Assembly (NCBI GenBank): GCA_050246945.1
Contig: JBFWVC010000006.1
Location: forward strand, 186,001-250,000
DNA: 64,000 nucleotides
Source: JAEUMD01 sp050246945
GTDB taxonomy: Bacteria; Pseudomonadota; Alphaproteobacteria; Rhizobiales; Hyphomicrobiaceae
Direction: 5' to 3'
In this document: piece after piece, positions 26,766 through 35,341 of the stretch
How positions within the stretch are numbered: position 1 is the first letter of the stretch
Layout of the letters: the number at the start of each line of letters is the position of its first letter
The notes under the pieces: model-generated
What the model saw: only the letters and a program-made list of their open reading frames with translations
Told to the model about the DNA's origin: nothing
Databases searched by the model: none
Made by a program: the position numbers and the translations under genes

Positions 26766-27925
26766 TGCGTCCAAGTGGTCTTTCTGGCACCGCGATCGCG
26801 GCTGCGGCGTTAGTCCTGGCAAGCTCGGTGCTCCAGGCGGAGCAATTTCGCACCGCGCCGGTCACGGTCGACCGGACAGGGCATCTAACGACGGTCGGCG
26901 GAACCGTCGTTCCCTATAAGGAAGTGACGCTCACAGCGCAGATCCCCGGCCAGGTGGAGAAGGTTGCCGGCCGGGAGGGTGATCCGGCGCGCGCAGGCCA
27001 GGTGATGGTCGCCATCAACGATGACGCACTCCAGGCCAGCAAGCGGGCCGCGGAGGCTCAGCTAATCGCCGCGGAGGCATCGCTGCGCAATGCGCACGTC
27101 CAATACTCCCGCGAATTATGGTCGCCGCGCACGGGCCAGACGACCGGCATGGGGCTTCCCTCCATGATGGACAGCTTCATGCGTCCGTTCACCGGCCAAT
27201 ATGCCGGCGGCAACGATCCATGGGTGCGGCGCTATGCGGATCTCTATGGCCAGGCCAAGGGCGTCGACGATGCGCGCACCTCAATCCTTGCGGCGCGCGC
27301 CAACATCGAACAGCTCGACGCCAAGATTCGTGACGCCAGCCTAACCTCGCCCTTCGACGGTGTGATCGTGAAAAAGATGGTCGAGGAAGGCGACACGGTG
27401 CAACCGGGTCAGCCGCTGATGCAGATCGCCTACGTGACATACCTGCGCATTCAGGCGGAGGTCCCCGTTGGGCTCGTCTCTTCCCTGCGCATCGGTGAGT
27501 TCGTTCCTGCGCGCGTGGACGTTGGCGGCGGCGTGCCGGTGCAGGCGCGCGTCGCGCAAGTGTTCCCAATGGCAGATGCCTCGCGCCACACCGTGACCGT
27601 CAAGTTCGATCTGCCGAGCGGTCTGCCGGGCGGCCCCGGCATGTACGCCGAGGTCATGCTGCCCGACCCGTCCTCGCTGGCCAGCGTTCTGCCCACCGTA
27701 CCGCGCGAGGCACTCGTCTGGCGCGGCAGCCTCCCGGCCGTGATGGTCATGAAGGACGGCAAGCCGACACTGCGGGTGGTGCGCGTCGGCGCGACCCTGC
27801 CTAACGGGCGCGTGACAATACTTTCAGGGCTAGCGGGTGGCGAAGAAGTCGTGCTCAACGCCCAAGGCTCGGAGGCGTCTTCGCCGACGCAACAGGCAGG
27901 AAGCGAAGCCGTCAAGGCACAGTGA
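26765..27925 (+). CDS. RND efflux membrane fusion protein (periplasmic adaptor)
   Basis: 386-aa HlyD/AcrA-type adaptor linking an inner-membrane RND permease to an outer-membrane channel. The signal peptide AIAAAALVLASSVLQAEQF lacks a lipobox cysteine. Barrel/lipoyl strands are VVPYKEVTLTAQIPGQVEKV and DASLTSPFDGVIVKKMVEEG flanking a helical hairpin at about residues 85-190, and the beta-barrel region contains VPVGLVSSLRIGEFVPARVD. The ATG overlaps the SCP2 stop by one base. An insert around residues 110-155 with many Met and Gly (GMGLPSMMDSFMRPFTGQYA) in the hairpin is unusual for typical AcrA proteins. No outer-membrane TolC-like gene is present in the window. Confidence 0.87.
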   Translation: MRPSGLSGTAIAAAALVLASSVLQAEQFRTAPVTVDRTGHLTTVGGTVVPYKEVTLTAQIPGQVEKVAGREGDPARAGQVMVAINDDALQASKRAAEAQLIAAEASLRNAHVQYSRELWSPRTGQTTGMGLPSMMDSFMRPFTGQYAGGNDPWVRRYADLYGQAKGVDDARTSILAARANIEQLDAKIRDASLTSPFDGVIVKKMVEEGDTVQPGQPLMQIAYVTYLRIQAEVPVGLVSSLRIGEFVPARVDVGGGVPVQARVAQVFPMADASRHTVTVKFDLPSGLPGGPGMYAEVMLPDPSSLASVLPTVPREALVWRGSLPAVMVMKDGKPTLRVVRVGATLPNGRVTILSGLAGGEEVVLNAQGSEASSPTQQAGSEAVKAQ

Positions 27926-28048
27926 ATTAAGCGCGCGATCCACCGGAGCCAGCCGGGGAGCACAGCGACAAAATCTTTGTAAGGCAAAGCCGGCCGCTAG
28001 TGCCGGCAGGGTCCGCGAAACGCACGAGTAGAGTACGGGGATACATCC

Positions 28049-31000
28049 GTGGCCAACGCCGGCGACAGCACCAAGCAGCAAGGAACAGATCGCGTCGAGA
28101 GCCTCGGCATTGCCGGCGGCATGACAGCGATGTTCATTCACTCGCCACTGACACCGCTGTTCCTCGCGGCGCTCCTGCTTCTGGGCCTGCTCGGCCTGAT
28201 CATAACGCCGCGCCAGGAAGACCCGCAGATCTCGGTGCCGATGGTGGACATCATGTTCTCCTTCCCCGGTGCCTCATCGGAGCAGGTGGCGTCGCTCGCC
28301 ACCGATCCGCTCGAACGCATGATGAGCGAAATTCCCGGCGTCAAACACGTCTACTCCGCATCGCAGCGCGGCGGCGGCATGGTGACGGTGCAGTTCGACG
28401 TCGGTCAAAAGATGGAGCCTTCGCTCGTCAAGCTCTACGACAAGCTAGCCTCGAATCTCGACAAGATCCCGCCGGGCGTTTCGCAGCCGCTGGTCAAACC
28501 GCGCGGCATCGATGACGTGCCGACGGTCACCTTTACGTTGTGGTCCAATGAACTGGACGACGCGGGACTGCGCCTCGTGGCTCTCGAAGTCATGCAGCGG
28601 CTGAAGACGGTCGACGATACGGCAAGCTCGTTCATCGTCGGCGGACGCCCCGAGACAATCCGCGTGGAGGTCATGCCCGAGCGGCTCAAGGGCTACTCGA
28701 TCTCGGTCGGCCAGCTTGCGCAGACCATCTCCGCGGCAAACGACCGTTCCGACATTGGCACGGCGGAGAGCGGCGGCACGCATTTCCGCGTCTACACCGG
28801 CCGGTTCCTGCAACACGCTCGCGATATCGAAAACTTGATCGTCGGCGTTCGCAACGGCGCACCGGTCTATGTACGCCAAGTCGCCAAAGTGATCGAGGGC
28901 GGTGACGAGGCAAAGGACTTCGTCCAATACTTCTCCGGGCCCGCCGCAGACTCGAGTCGGACCACCACCAAGGGCGCGCCTGCCGTCACAATTGCGATCG
29001 CCAAGAAGACCGGCACCAACGGCGTCACGGTTGCCAATGCGCTCATCGACAAGATCGACTCGCTCAAGGGCACGATCATTCCCGACAACATCCATGTCGA
29101 AATCACGCGCAACTACGGCGAGACGGCCAACGACAAGGTCAACGAACTGCTGTTCAAGATGTTCGTCGCGACCGGCGCGGTGTGCTTGCTGATCTACCTC
29201 TTTCTGGGCCTCAGGCCCACGATCGTCGTCCTCGTCGTCATTCCGGTCGTGATCCTGATCACGGTATTCTCCGCCTGGCTCCTTGGCTTCACGATCGACC
29301 GCGTGTCGCTTTTCGCGCTGATCTTCTCGATCGGAATCCTGGTCGACGATGCGACCGTCGTCGTGGAGAACATCTACCGACGCTGGCTGTTGAAGGGCGG
29401 AATCGATACGCCGACGACCGTCGACGCGGTGCGCGAGGTCGGCAATCCGACCATTCTTGCAACTTTCACCGTCATCGCCGCGCTGCTGCCGATGGGCTTC
29501 GTGTCGGGCATGATGGGACCCTACATGCTGCCGATCCCGGTGCTCGGATCTGTGGCAATGCTGTTCTCGCTGTTTGCCGCCTTCATCTTCACGCCCTGGC
29601 TCGCCATCCGCATCAGGCCGAGCCTCAAGGAGCTGCACAAGATGGAGGAGTCGGAGCACAAGTTCTCCAGCCGCCTGCACGCCTTCTATCACAACGTCGT
29701 CGGCCCGCTGCTCGACAGCCCGGCAAAAGCGCGGCTGTTCCGCATCTCGATCTGGGTCGTGTTCCTGCTGTGCTGCGTCATGTTCTATACGACGCACGTC
29801 ACCGTGAAGATGCTGCCGCTCGACAACAAGCCAGAGTTCAACGTGGTCGTGAACATGCCGGAAGGCACGGCCTTGCCGGTCACGGCCAACCTCATCCAGG
29901 AACTCACCGACGAAGTCCTCAAACTTCCCGAGGTTACGGCCGTACAGACCTACTCGGGCACCGCCTCGCCGTTCAACTTCAACGGGCTCGTGCGGCACTA
30001 CTACCTGCGCGACAAACCCTGGGAAGGCGATATCCAGATCCAGCTTCTGCACAAGAAGAAGCGCCATCGCACGAGCCACCAGATTGCGGTGGAGGCACGC
30101 GAACGCCTGACGCCCATAGCCAACAAGCACGGCGCCAAAATCCAGGTCGTGGAAATGCCGCCGGGGCCGCCCGTTCTGCAGACGATGGTGGCGGAGATCT
30201 ATGGCCCCGATGATGCGACCCGGCGTCAGGTCGCCAAAGACCTTACCGGAATCTTCGAAAAGGCGGAAAGCATTGTCGACGTCGACAACTACCTGCAGGC
30301 GCCGCACGACACCTGGTCGTTCGTGGTCAACCAGCAGAAGGCCGAATACCAGAACGTGACGATCGAGGACGTTACGAAGCAGCTCGGCATGGTCATGGGT
30401 GGACAGAAGCTCGGCGCGGTGAAGGTCGGCCGCGAGCTCGAGCCGCGCTTCATCATCATCCAGGCGCCGCTCGAGGTGCGAAGCCAATTCAGCCAGATGG
30501 GCGAACTGCCGATCCAGACACGCGACAACCGCCTCGTGCCGCTGGCAGAGCTCGGCACCTTCGTGCGTCAGCCGCAAGACCCTCTCATCTTCCACAAGGA
30601 CCTGCGCGCCATCGAGTACGTGACGGGAGAAGTTGCCGGCCGGCTCGCGGCGCCCGTCTACGGCATGATCGAGATCTCGAAGCTGCTGAAGGATTACAAG
30701 GCGCCCGACGGCGTGACGCTCTCGGGCACGCTGATCGGCCCGCCGTCCGACGACTTCACGTCGGGCTTCGAGTGGACCGGCGAGTGGACCGTCACCTACG
30801 AGACGTTCCGTGACATGGGCCTCGCCTTTATCGCCGCGCTCATCCTGATCTACATGCTGGTGGTGATGGAGTTCGGCAACTTCCGCCTGCCGGGCATCAT
30901 CATGGCGCCGATCCCGCTGACGCTGATCGGCATCATTCCCGGTCACTGGCTTTTCGGCGCGGAGTTCACGGCAACGTCGATGATCGGCTGGATCGCGCTC

Positions 31001-32413
31001 GCCGGCATCATCGTGCGCAACTCGATTCTGCTCGTGGACTTCTCCAAGCACGCCATCGCGGGCGGCATGCCGGTGCGCGAGGCCGTGCTGGAAGCGGCGC
31101 AAACGCGAACGCGCCCCATCGTCATCACATCGATGGCGCTGATCGCGGGCTCAGCGTCGATTCTTACCGATCCAATTTTCCAGGGCATGGCGATCTCGCT
31201 ATTGTTCGGCGCGATCGTTTCGACCGCTCTGACGCTGATCGTGATACCGATCGCTTGCAACCGGGCCGCCGGCGCGTTCTCGATCGTCAACGCCTTTGAC
31301 CAGCCCACCGACGATGCACACGTGCCCGTCGTGGTGCAGGCGGCCGCCTGTACTCCATCGAACACGGGTCCGGGCTTCTTCACGCGGCTTGGCAATGCCG
31401 CGGGCAACGTGGGGCGTGCGTCGGCCCGTGCTACCGGCAGTGCGCGCGAAGCGGCCAGTGGCGGTGCAGGCAGCAAACCGAAGCGCCAATTGCCGCGCTG
31501 GCTGGTGCCGTTCGCGGCGATTGGCAGCCGGCTCGCAGCGTTCACCGGCGAGGCTCTGCGCCATCTCTTCTCGCCAGGCGTGATCCCCAAGGAGAAGCTG
31601 CCTCTCTCGGGCGTCTTCGCCGCGATCTGGGAGGCGCTGACGCACCTGTTCGGCCGCGCTGGCGCGGAGCCTGTCGTCAACACCGGTGGGCAGGGGCCGC
31701 TGGATGGCGGGTCGCGGGGCGGTTCAGGCGGCGGCTTTGGAAATGCGGGCGGACCTGCCCCGCAGCCAGGTCCGGCCTCCAGCGGTGGCGCGCCCGCACC
31801 AGCCGCGAGCGGCGCGACGGCGGTGACACAATCCCCGTCGGCATTGACGACAGGCTCCGCACCTTCCGTGAGCTCCGGCCCGGCTCAAACCCAGGCGATC
31901 GCATTGCCCAGCGATATTGCCACGCCGACTGGCGAACCTCATGCAACGACAACCTCGTCGGTCGGCCGCGATATCGTAGCACAAGCGAGCCGGGCGATCC
32001 TCGCGACAGCTGTTCCGGACAGCACGGCGGACACCGGCGAAACGAAGTTCAAATCTTCAACGAAACCTGAGCCCGGCACGAATGTGGTCGCCGCGCACAA
32101 CGCGGCAGCGCAGGCAGCCCAGAACGCGGTGCGTCTGGCGCGCGGCGGCAATTCTGCTCATCCCGCTCCTGAGAGTACAGGGAGCAACGGCGAGGATCTT
32201 CAGCAGATCACCGGGATAGGTCCGGTCGTGGCCGCGCAGCTGCAGGCGCTCGGTGTCTCCCGCATCGCCGACATCGCGATGTGGACATCGGAGGACGTGG
32301 CGCGGATCAGCTCGACGCTCGCCATCAACGGTCGGATTGATCGCGAAGACTGGATCGGACAGGCCCGGGCCCTCATCGCCAATCGGGCCATCGAAATGGA
32401 CGGTGAAGCATGA
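28049..32413 (+). CDS. RND transporter permease with C-terminal helix-hairpin-helix-like extension
   Basis: 1454-aa inner-membrane proton-driven pump. Residues 1-1070 form the usual RND permease: the first helix near 30-50, FSFPGASSEQVASLATDPLE in the first porter domain, TM4 with VDDATVVVENIYRRW carrying the two proton-relay aspartates, a second periplasmic half, and GWIALAGIIVRNSILLVDF in the late helices. Residues 1075-1380 are low-complexity Ala/Gly/Ser/Pro. Residues 1382-1454 form a small helical domain, EDLQQITGIGPVVAAQLQAL followed by SRIADIAMWTSEDVARI and INGRIDREDWIGQARALIA, like the COG3743/NuoE-tail H3TH domain. Start is GTG behind an ACGGGG. The substrate is unknown. Confidence 0.9.
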   Translation: MANAGDSTKQQGTDRVESLGIAGGMTAMFIHSPLTPLFLAALLLLGLLGLIITPRQEDPQISVPMVDIMFSFPGASSEQVASLATDPLERMMSEIPGVKHVYSASQRGGGMVTVQFDVGQKMEPSLVKLYDKLASNLDKIPPGVSQPLVKPRGIDDVPTVTFTLWSNELDDAGLRLVALEVMQRLKTVDDTASSFIVGGRPETIRVEVMPERLKGYSISVGQLAQTISAANDRSDIGTAESGGTHFRVYTGRFLQHARDIENLIVGVRNGAPVYVRQVAKVIEGGDEAKDFVQYFSGPAADSSRTTTKGAPAVTIAIAKKTGTNGVTVANALIDKIDSLKGTIIPDNIHVEITRNYGETANDKVNELLFKMFVATGAVCLLIYLFLGLRPTIVVLVVIPVVILITVFSAWLLGFTIDRVSLFALIFSIGILVDDATVVVENIYRRWLLKGGIDTPTTVDAVREVGNPTILATFTVIAALLPMGFVSGMMGPYMLPIPVLGSVAMLFSLFAAFIFTPWLAIRIRPSLKELHKMEESEHKFSSRLHAFYHNVVGPLLDSPAKARLFRISIWVVFLLCCVMFYTTHVTVKMLPLDNKPEFNVVVNMPEGTALPVTANLIQELTDEVLKLPEVTAVQTYSGTASPFNFNGLVRHYYLRDKPWEGDIQIQLLHKKKRHRTSHQIAVEARERLTPIANKHGAKIQVVEMPPGPPVLQTMVAEIYGPDDATRRQVAKDLTGIFEKAESIVDVDNYLQAPHDTWSFVVNQQKAEYQNVTIEDVTKQLGMVMGGQKLGAVKVGRELEPRFIIIQAPLEVRSQFSQMGELPIQTRDNRLVPLAELGTFVRQPQDPLIFHKDLRAIEYVTGEVAGRLAAPVYGMIEISKLLKDYKAPDGVTLSGTLIGPPSDDFTSGFEWTGEWTVTYETFRDMGLAFIAALILIYMLVVMEFGNFRLPGIIMAPIPLTLIGIIPGHWLFGAEFTATSMIGWIALAGIIVRNSILLVDFSKHAIAGGMPVREAVLEAAQTRTRPIVITSMALIAGSASILTDPIFQGMAISLLFGAIVSTALTLIVIPIACNRAAGAFSIVNAFDQPTDDAHVPVVVQAAACTPSNTGPGFFTRLGNAAGNVGRASARATGSAREAASGGAGSKPKRQLPRWLVPFAAIGSRLAAFTGEALRHLFSPGVIPKEKLPLSGVFAAIWEALTHLFGRAGAEPVVNTGGQGPLDGGSRGGSGGGFGNAGGPAPQPGPASSGGAPAPAASGATAVTQSPSALTTGSAPSVSSGPAQTQAIALPSDIATPTGEPHATTTSSVGRDIVAQASRAILATAVPDSTADTGETKFKSSTKPEPGTNVVAAHNAAAQAAQNAVRLARGGNSAHPAPESTGSNGEDLQQITGIGPVVAAQLQALGVSRIADIAMWTSEDVARISSTLAINGRIDREDWIGQARALIANRAIEMDGEA

Positions 32414-33546
32414 TGACCACGACGACCCGCCTCAAGCTCCACACCGCGTTTGCACTCGTCGCCGCAGCGTCGGTGCTGTGCATCGCGCCAGACATTGCCG
32501 GCGCGCAGGGTGCGGGCGCGGCGACGGCTCCTGTGGGTACGGGCGGTTACCCGCCGCTCGGCTTCGATCCGGGCGGCGCAGCCGAAGGGTCACCGCAGAC
32601 GCCTGCCGCAGTGCCTGCGCCGTGGCCATCGACACCGCCACCCGAAACGATGCCGCTCGGACCCTATGCCCCGATTACAGGCATCCCAAGCGGCGAGGCC
32701 AGCAAGCCCGAAGCGTCAGGCGCTTCCGGATCGCAGCCTGCGGCCGACGCGAACATGCCAGCACCGACGACACCGGCGGCGGCGGCAACTCCTCCGCCTG
32801 CCGCAGCGTCCGCGGCGGCCGGCGCTCCGCCGGTGTCGCCGCAACAGCCCGCCCCTTCGCAGGCTGCATCGCCACCTGCTCACGCACCGATCGCAATGCC
32901 CGGCATGGACGCGGCACACCAGCCGGCGATGCCGCGCGGTTACCCGCCGCAAGGCTTCGAGCCGCCAGGAGTGGCAGCCGCACCTGCGGCAGCGCCAATG
33001 ATGCCGGCTCCTCAGTTCCCGACTGCACCGGCATCGCCACCCGCAGGTCAACCCGAGGCGGCATCCACTGCACCTGCCGCATTGCCAACGCCTGCCGCAC
33101 CGCCGATGGCTGCGGCACCGGCACCAGCCGCGGCGGCCAATCCTTCGCAGGCAGCACCTGCGCCGGCACCCGGCGCCGCGCCCTACGGCTATCCGACGCA
33201 ATGGGGAGCACCTGCCGGGCAGCCGCAGCCGTATGGTTATCCGGGCTATGGTGCCTATCAGCCGTGGGCCGCACAGAGGCCATACTGGGCACAACCGCAG
33301 CCATCGGCACAGCCGCAGCAGATGCCTGTGCAGCCGCAGCCGCAACCGCAGCAGCAATACGTGCAGCAGCCGGCAATTCAGCCCGGCTACGCACCGCCCG
33401 CTCAGCCCCAACCGCAGTGGGCGGCGCCGATGCCGCCACCCACCAACTGGCAAGCAAGTCCAGCCTACCCGAATGCGACAGGACAGGCGCCGCAATGGTG
33501 GGGCGGCGTGGCCCGACCTGCGGCACCGGCCGGCGGACAGCGGTGA
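32410..33546 (+). CDS. Secreted Pro/Ala/Gln-rich low-complexity protein
   Basis: 378-aa exported protein of unknown function. A signal peptide (LHTAFALVAAASVLCIAPDI, cleavage near AGAQ) is followed by low-complexity sequence rich in Pro, Ala and Gln. The motif GYPPLGFDPGG occurs near residue 40 and recurs as GYPPQGFEPPG near residue 178. The C-terminal part is Tyr/Gly/Pro-rich (YGYPGYGAYQPWAAQRPYWA), similar to the Gly/Tyr-rich proteins downstream. Start ATG overlaps the RND stop (ATGA), so translation is coupled to the pump. It may be disordered, perhaps a wall or matrix component or a structural partner of the exported material; no enzyme motif is seen. Confidence 0.7.
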   Translation: MMTTTTRLKLHTAFALVAAASVLCIAPDIAGAQGAGAATAPVGTGGYPPLGFDPGGAAEGSPQTPAAVPAPWPSTPPPETMPLGPYAPITGIPSGEASKPEASGASGSQPAADANMPAPTTPAAAATPPPAAASAAAGAPPVSPQQPAPSQAASPPAHAPIAMPGMDAAHQPAMPRGYPPQGFEPPGVAAAPAAAPMMPAPQFPTAPASPPAGQPEAASTAPAALPTPAAPPMAAAPAPAAAANPSQAAPAPAPGAAPYGYPTQWGAPAGQPQPYGYPGYGAYQPWAAQRPYWAQPQPSAQPQQMPVQPQPQPQQQYVQQPAIQPGYAPPAQPQPQWAAPMPPPTNWQASPAYPNATGQAPQWWGGVARPAAPAGGQR

Positions 33547-33562
33547 GGAGACGACAAGGGCT

Positions 33563-34348
33563 ATGACCGGGCGTCTGTCGAGCATGGTGATTCTTGCAGG
33601 ACTGGTGGTGACACCGGCGACGAATCTCCATGCCCAATCGAACCCCTGGTACATCCCGCCGCAAGCGCCAGTCCAGGCGCAGCCCGGCATGCCCGCCCAG
33701 CAAATCACTCCTCAGTTCGTGCCGCAGACTTACACGCAGGCGCCGCAGTATGGCTTCGGGGCGGGATACGTCGTGCAGCCGCCAACTTCGACAACGATCG
33801 TTGTTCCGCAGACTTCCGCCCTGCCTCAGCCCTCGTTTGCCGGCTACGGCTATGCCCAACAGCCGGCAACGACGGGAACGGTCGCAAGCGTGCCTACACC
33901 CACCGGTGCGCCGCCCTATGCCGCCGCCACACCAGGTGGGATTGTCGCCTATCAGGTCGCCCCCGCCGCGACGGCTCCGCATTACGCACCGCAGACGCAA
34001 GCCGCCGTTCCGCAACAACCGGCGCCGGTTTACGTCGTGCCGCAGCAGCCGGCCACGTCGCAGGTCTATGCCTATCAACCGCACGTGCAAGTACTCGGGA
34101 ATTACCCGCCACTCGGCGGCGATCCGACCGTGCCCGCTCAACAGCCAGCGCAGCAGCCTTCGCAACCGCAGCAGTTTGCGCCCGCCGTTCCGGCGACGGC
34201 GCCTGCCTGGGGTTCGGCCAGCGCGCTGCAATATCCAGGATTTGCAGGACCCACAACGCTGTCGCCCGGTTACGGCGGATACCCGGGTCTGTCACCGATC
34301 TACCCCGCGCCTTACGGCGCGACGCCCTATCTCGGTCTGCCGTTCTAA
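33563..34348 (+). CDS. Secreted Pro/Gln/Tyr-rich low-complexity protein
   Basis: 261-aa exported protein with signal peptide SSMVILAGLVVTPATNLHAQ, then Pro, Gln, Tyr and Thr-rich sequence without enzyme motifs (QPGMPAQQITPQFVPQTYTQ). Near residue 185 it has NYPPLGGDPTVP, which echoes the YPPLGFDP motif of the preceding protein, and the C-terminus is GYGGYPGLSPIYPAPYGATP. The gap to the previous gene is 16 bases. The shared motif suggests the two are related by duplication or bind the same partner. Function unknown. Confidence 0.68.
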   Translation: MTGRLSSMVILAGLVVTPATNLHAQSNPWYIPPQAPVQAQPGMPAQQITPQFVPQTYTQAPQYGFGAGYVVQPPTSTTIVVPQTSALPQPSFAGYGYAQQPATTGTVASVPTPTGAPPYAAATPGGIVAYQVAPAATAPHYAPQTQAAVPQQPAPVYVVPQQPATSQVYAYQPHVQVLGNYPPLGGDPTVPAQQPAQQPSQPQQFAPAVPATAPAWGSASALQYPGFAGPTTLSPGYGGYPGLSPIYPAPYGATPYLGLPF

Positions 34349-34456
34349 CGACGGCACACGGAAAGAAACGACCTGTCCGGGGATCAAGGCCCCCTCTCCG
34401 GATTGCAACGACCGAGCACTTCGCCAGGGGGCCAACACGACAGGAGACGCATAAAT

Positions 34457-35119
34457 ATGACGAATCTCGTACGTTCCGCGGCCGTTGCAGCCGTTCTGGC
34501 TGCCGGTGCTGCGGCCATGCCGCTCGATACGGCAAACGCCTGGGGCTGGGGCCCCGGCTGGGGCGGTCCGGGCTGGGGTAATGGCTGGGGCGACGGCTCG
34601 GGCTCAGGCAACTTCGGCATGAACTTCTCCGGCAACTCGAACTTCGACGGCCGCGGCTATGGCTACCCAGGCTATGGCTACGGCGGCTATCCGGGCTATG
34701 GCTACCCGGGCTACGGATACGGCTATCCGGGCTACGGCGCGCCCTACGGCTATGCTCCGCCGCCGCCGCCGCCACCGCCGCCGGCTGCTGTCGCTCCGCA
34801 GGCACCTGCCGCACCGCAGGCTCCGGCTGTACCCAAGGCGCAGGCTCCCGCGCAGCAAGCTCCGGCCGCGACCGCTGGCACGCAGCCTCCGCCGCCACCG
34901 TATCCGGCCGGCCCTGGCTACTATCCGGGTGGTTACGGCTGGAACCAAGGCAGCGGATCGGGCAGCGGCAACGTTTCCGGCGGCATGTCTATGGGCGGCA
35001 ACGCCAATGCGCAGGGCGCGGGCGCGGGCTATCCGGGCTATGGCTATGGCGCACCTTATGGATACGCTCCTCCGCCACCCCCGCCGCCGGCCGCTCCGGC
35101 TGCGCCCGAGAAGAAATAA
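34457..35119 (+). CDS. Sulfur-globule-protein-like secreted Gly/Tyr/Pro-rich protein
   Basis: 220-aa exported protein. The signal peptide ends MPLDTANA and the mature protein starts WGWGPGWGGPGWGNGWGDGS, then NFGMNFSGNSNFDGRGYG and many GYGYPGYGYGGYPGY repeats, a poly-Pro stretch, a second GSGSGNVSGGMSMGGNAN block and a final GYPGYGYGAPYGYAPPP. The composition and the WGDGxGxGxFxMNxSG segment resemble the envelope proteins of bacterial sulfur globules (SgpA/SgpB-like), but low-complexity sequences can match by chance. AGGAG precedes the ATG. It has a shorter paralogue just downstream. If the relation holds, the operon may handle stored sulfur or a similar hydrophobic deposit. Confidence 0.65.
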   Translation: MTNLVRSAAVAAVLAAGAAAMPLDTANAWGWGPGWGGPGWGNGWGDGSGSGNFGMNFSGNSNFDGRGYGYPGYGYGGYPGYGYPGYGYGYPGYGAPYGYAPPPPPPPPPAAVAPQAPAAPQAPAVPKAQAPAQQAPAATAGTQPPPPPYPAGPGYYPGGYGWNQGSGSGSGNVSGGMSMGGNANAQGAGAGYPGYGYGAPYGYAPPPPPPPAAPAAPEKK

Positions 35120-35182
35120 GGCTCCCCCGCTCGCCGGCAACGCTGAAGCATTTCTCAGCGCTGTGGGTGACGGGACCGGAAG

Positions 35183-35238
35183 CCTCTCCAGTCGTGCCGG
35201 TGATGGAAGCCTTAGTCCATCACCGGCACGATGAGAGG
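35183..35238 (+). terminator. Long hairpin between the two Gly/Tyr-rich genes
   Basis: A 16-base perfect stem (TCGTGCCGGTGATGGA with its complement) and an eight-base loop, extended by partly paired CTCTC/GAGAG arms. No T-run follows, so it is probably not a full terminator. It may act as an attenuator or RNase barrier setting different amounts of the two paralogues. Confidence 0.6.
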
Positions 35239-35341
35239 CCGGCCGGAACGACAGTGGTGAAGAGAATCCTCCCCTCGGCATCGCGGTCGCGCAGAACGAT
35301 GATGTTTCGTGGAGGAAGACAACGCGTAAAGGAGTATATCG

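Noticed and set aside
28445..31102. An 885-codon minus-strand open frame antisense to the RND permease
   Set aside because: It mirrors the codon bias of the high-GC permease gene, is extremely rich in Arg, His, Asp and Glu, has no domain and no ribosome site; a classic shadow frame.
32675..34231. A 518-codon minus-strand frame across the two Pro-rich genes
   Set aside because: Composed of Arg/Ala/Pro strings produced by reading the repetitive coding strand backwards; the plus-strand genes have signal peptides and coupled starts.
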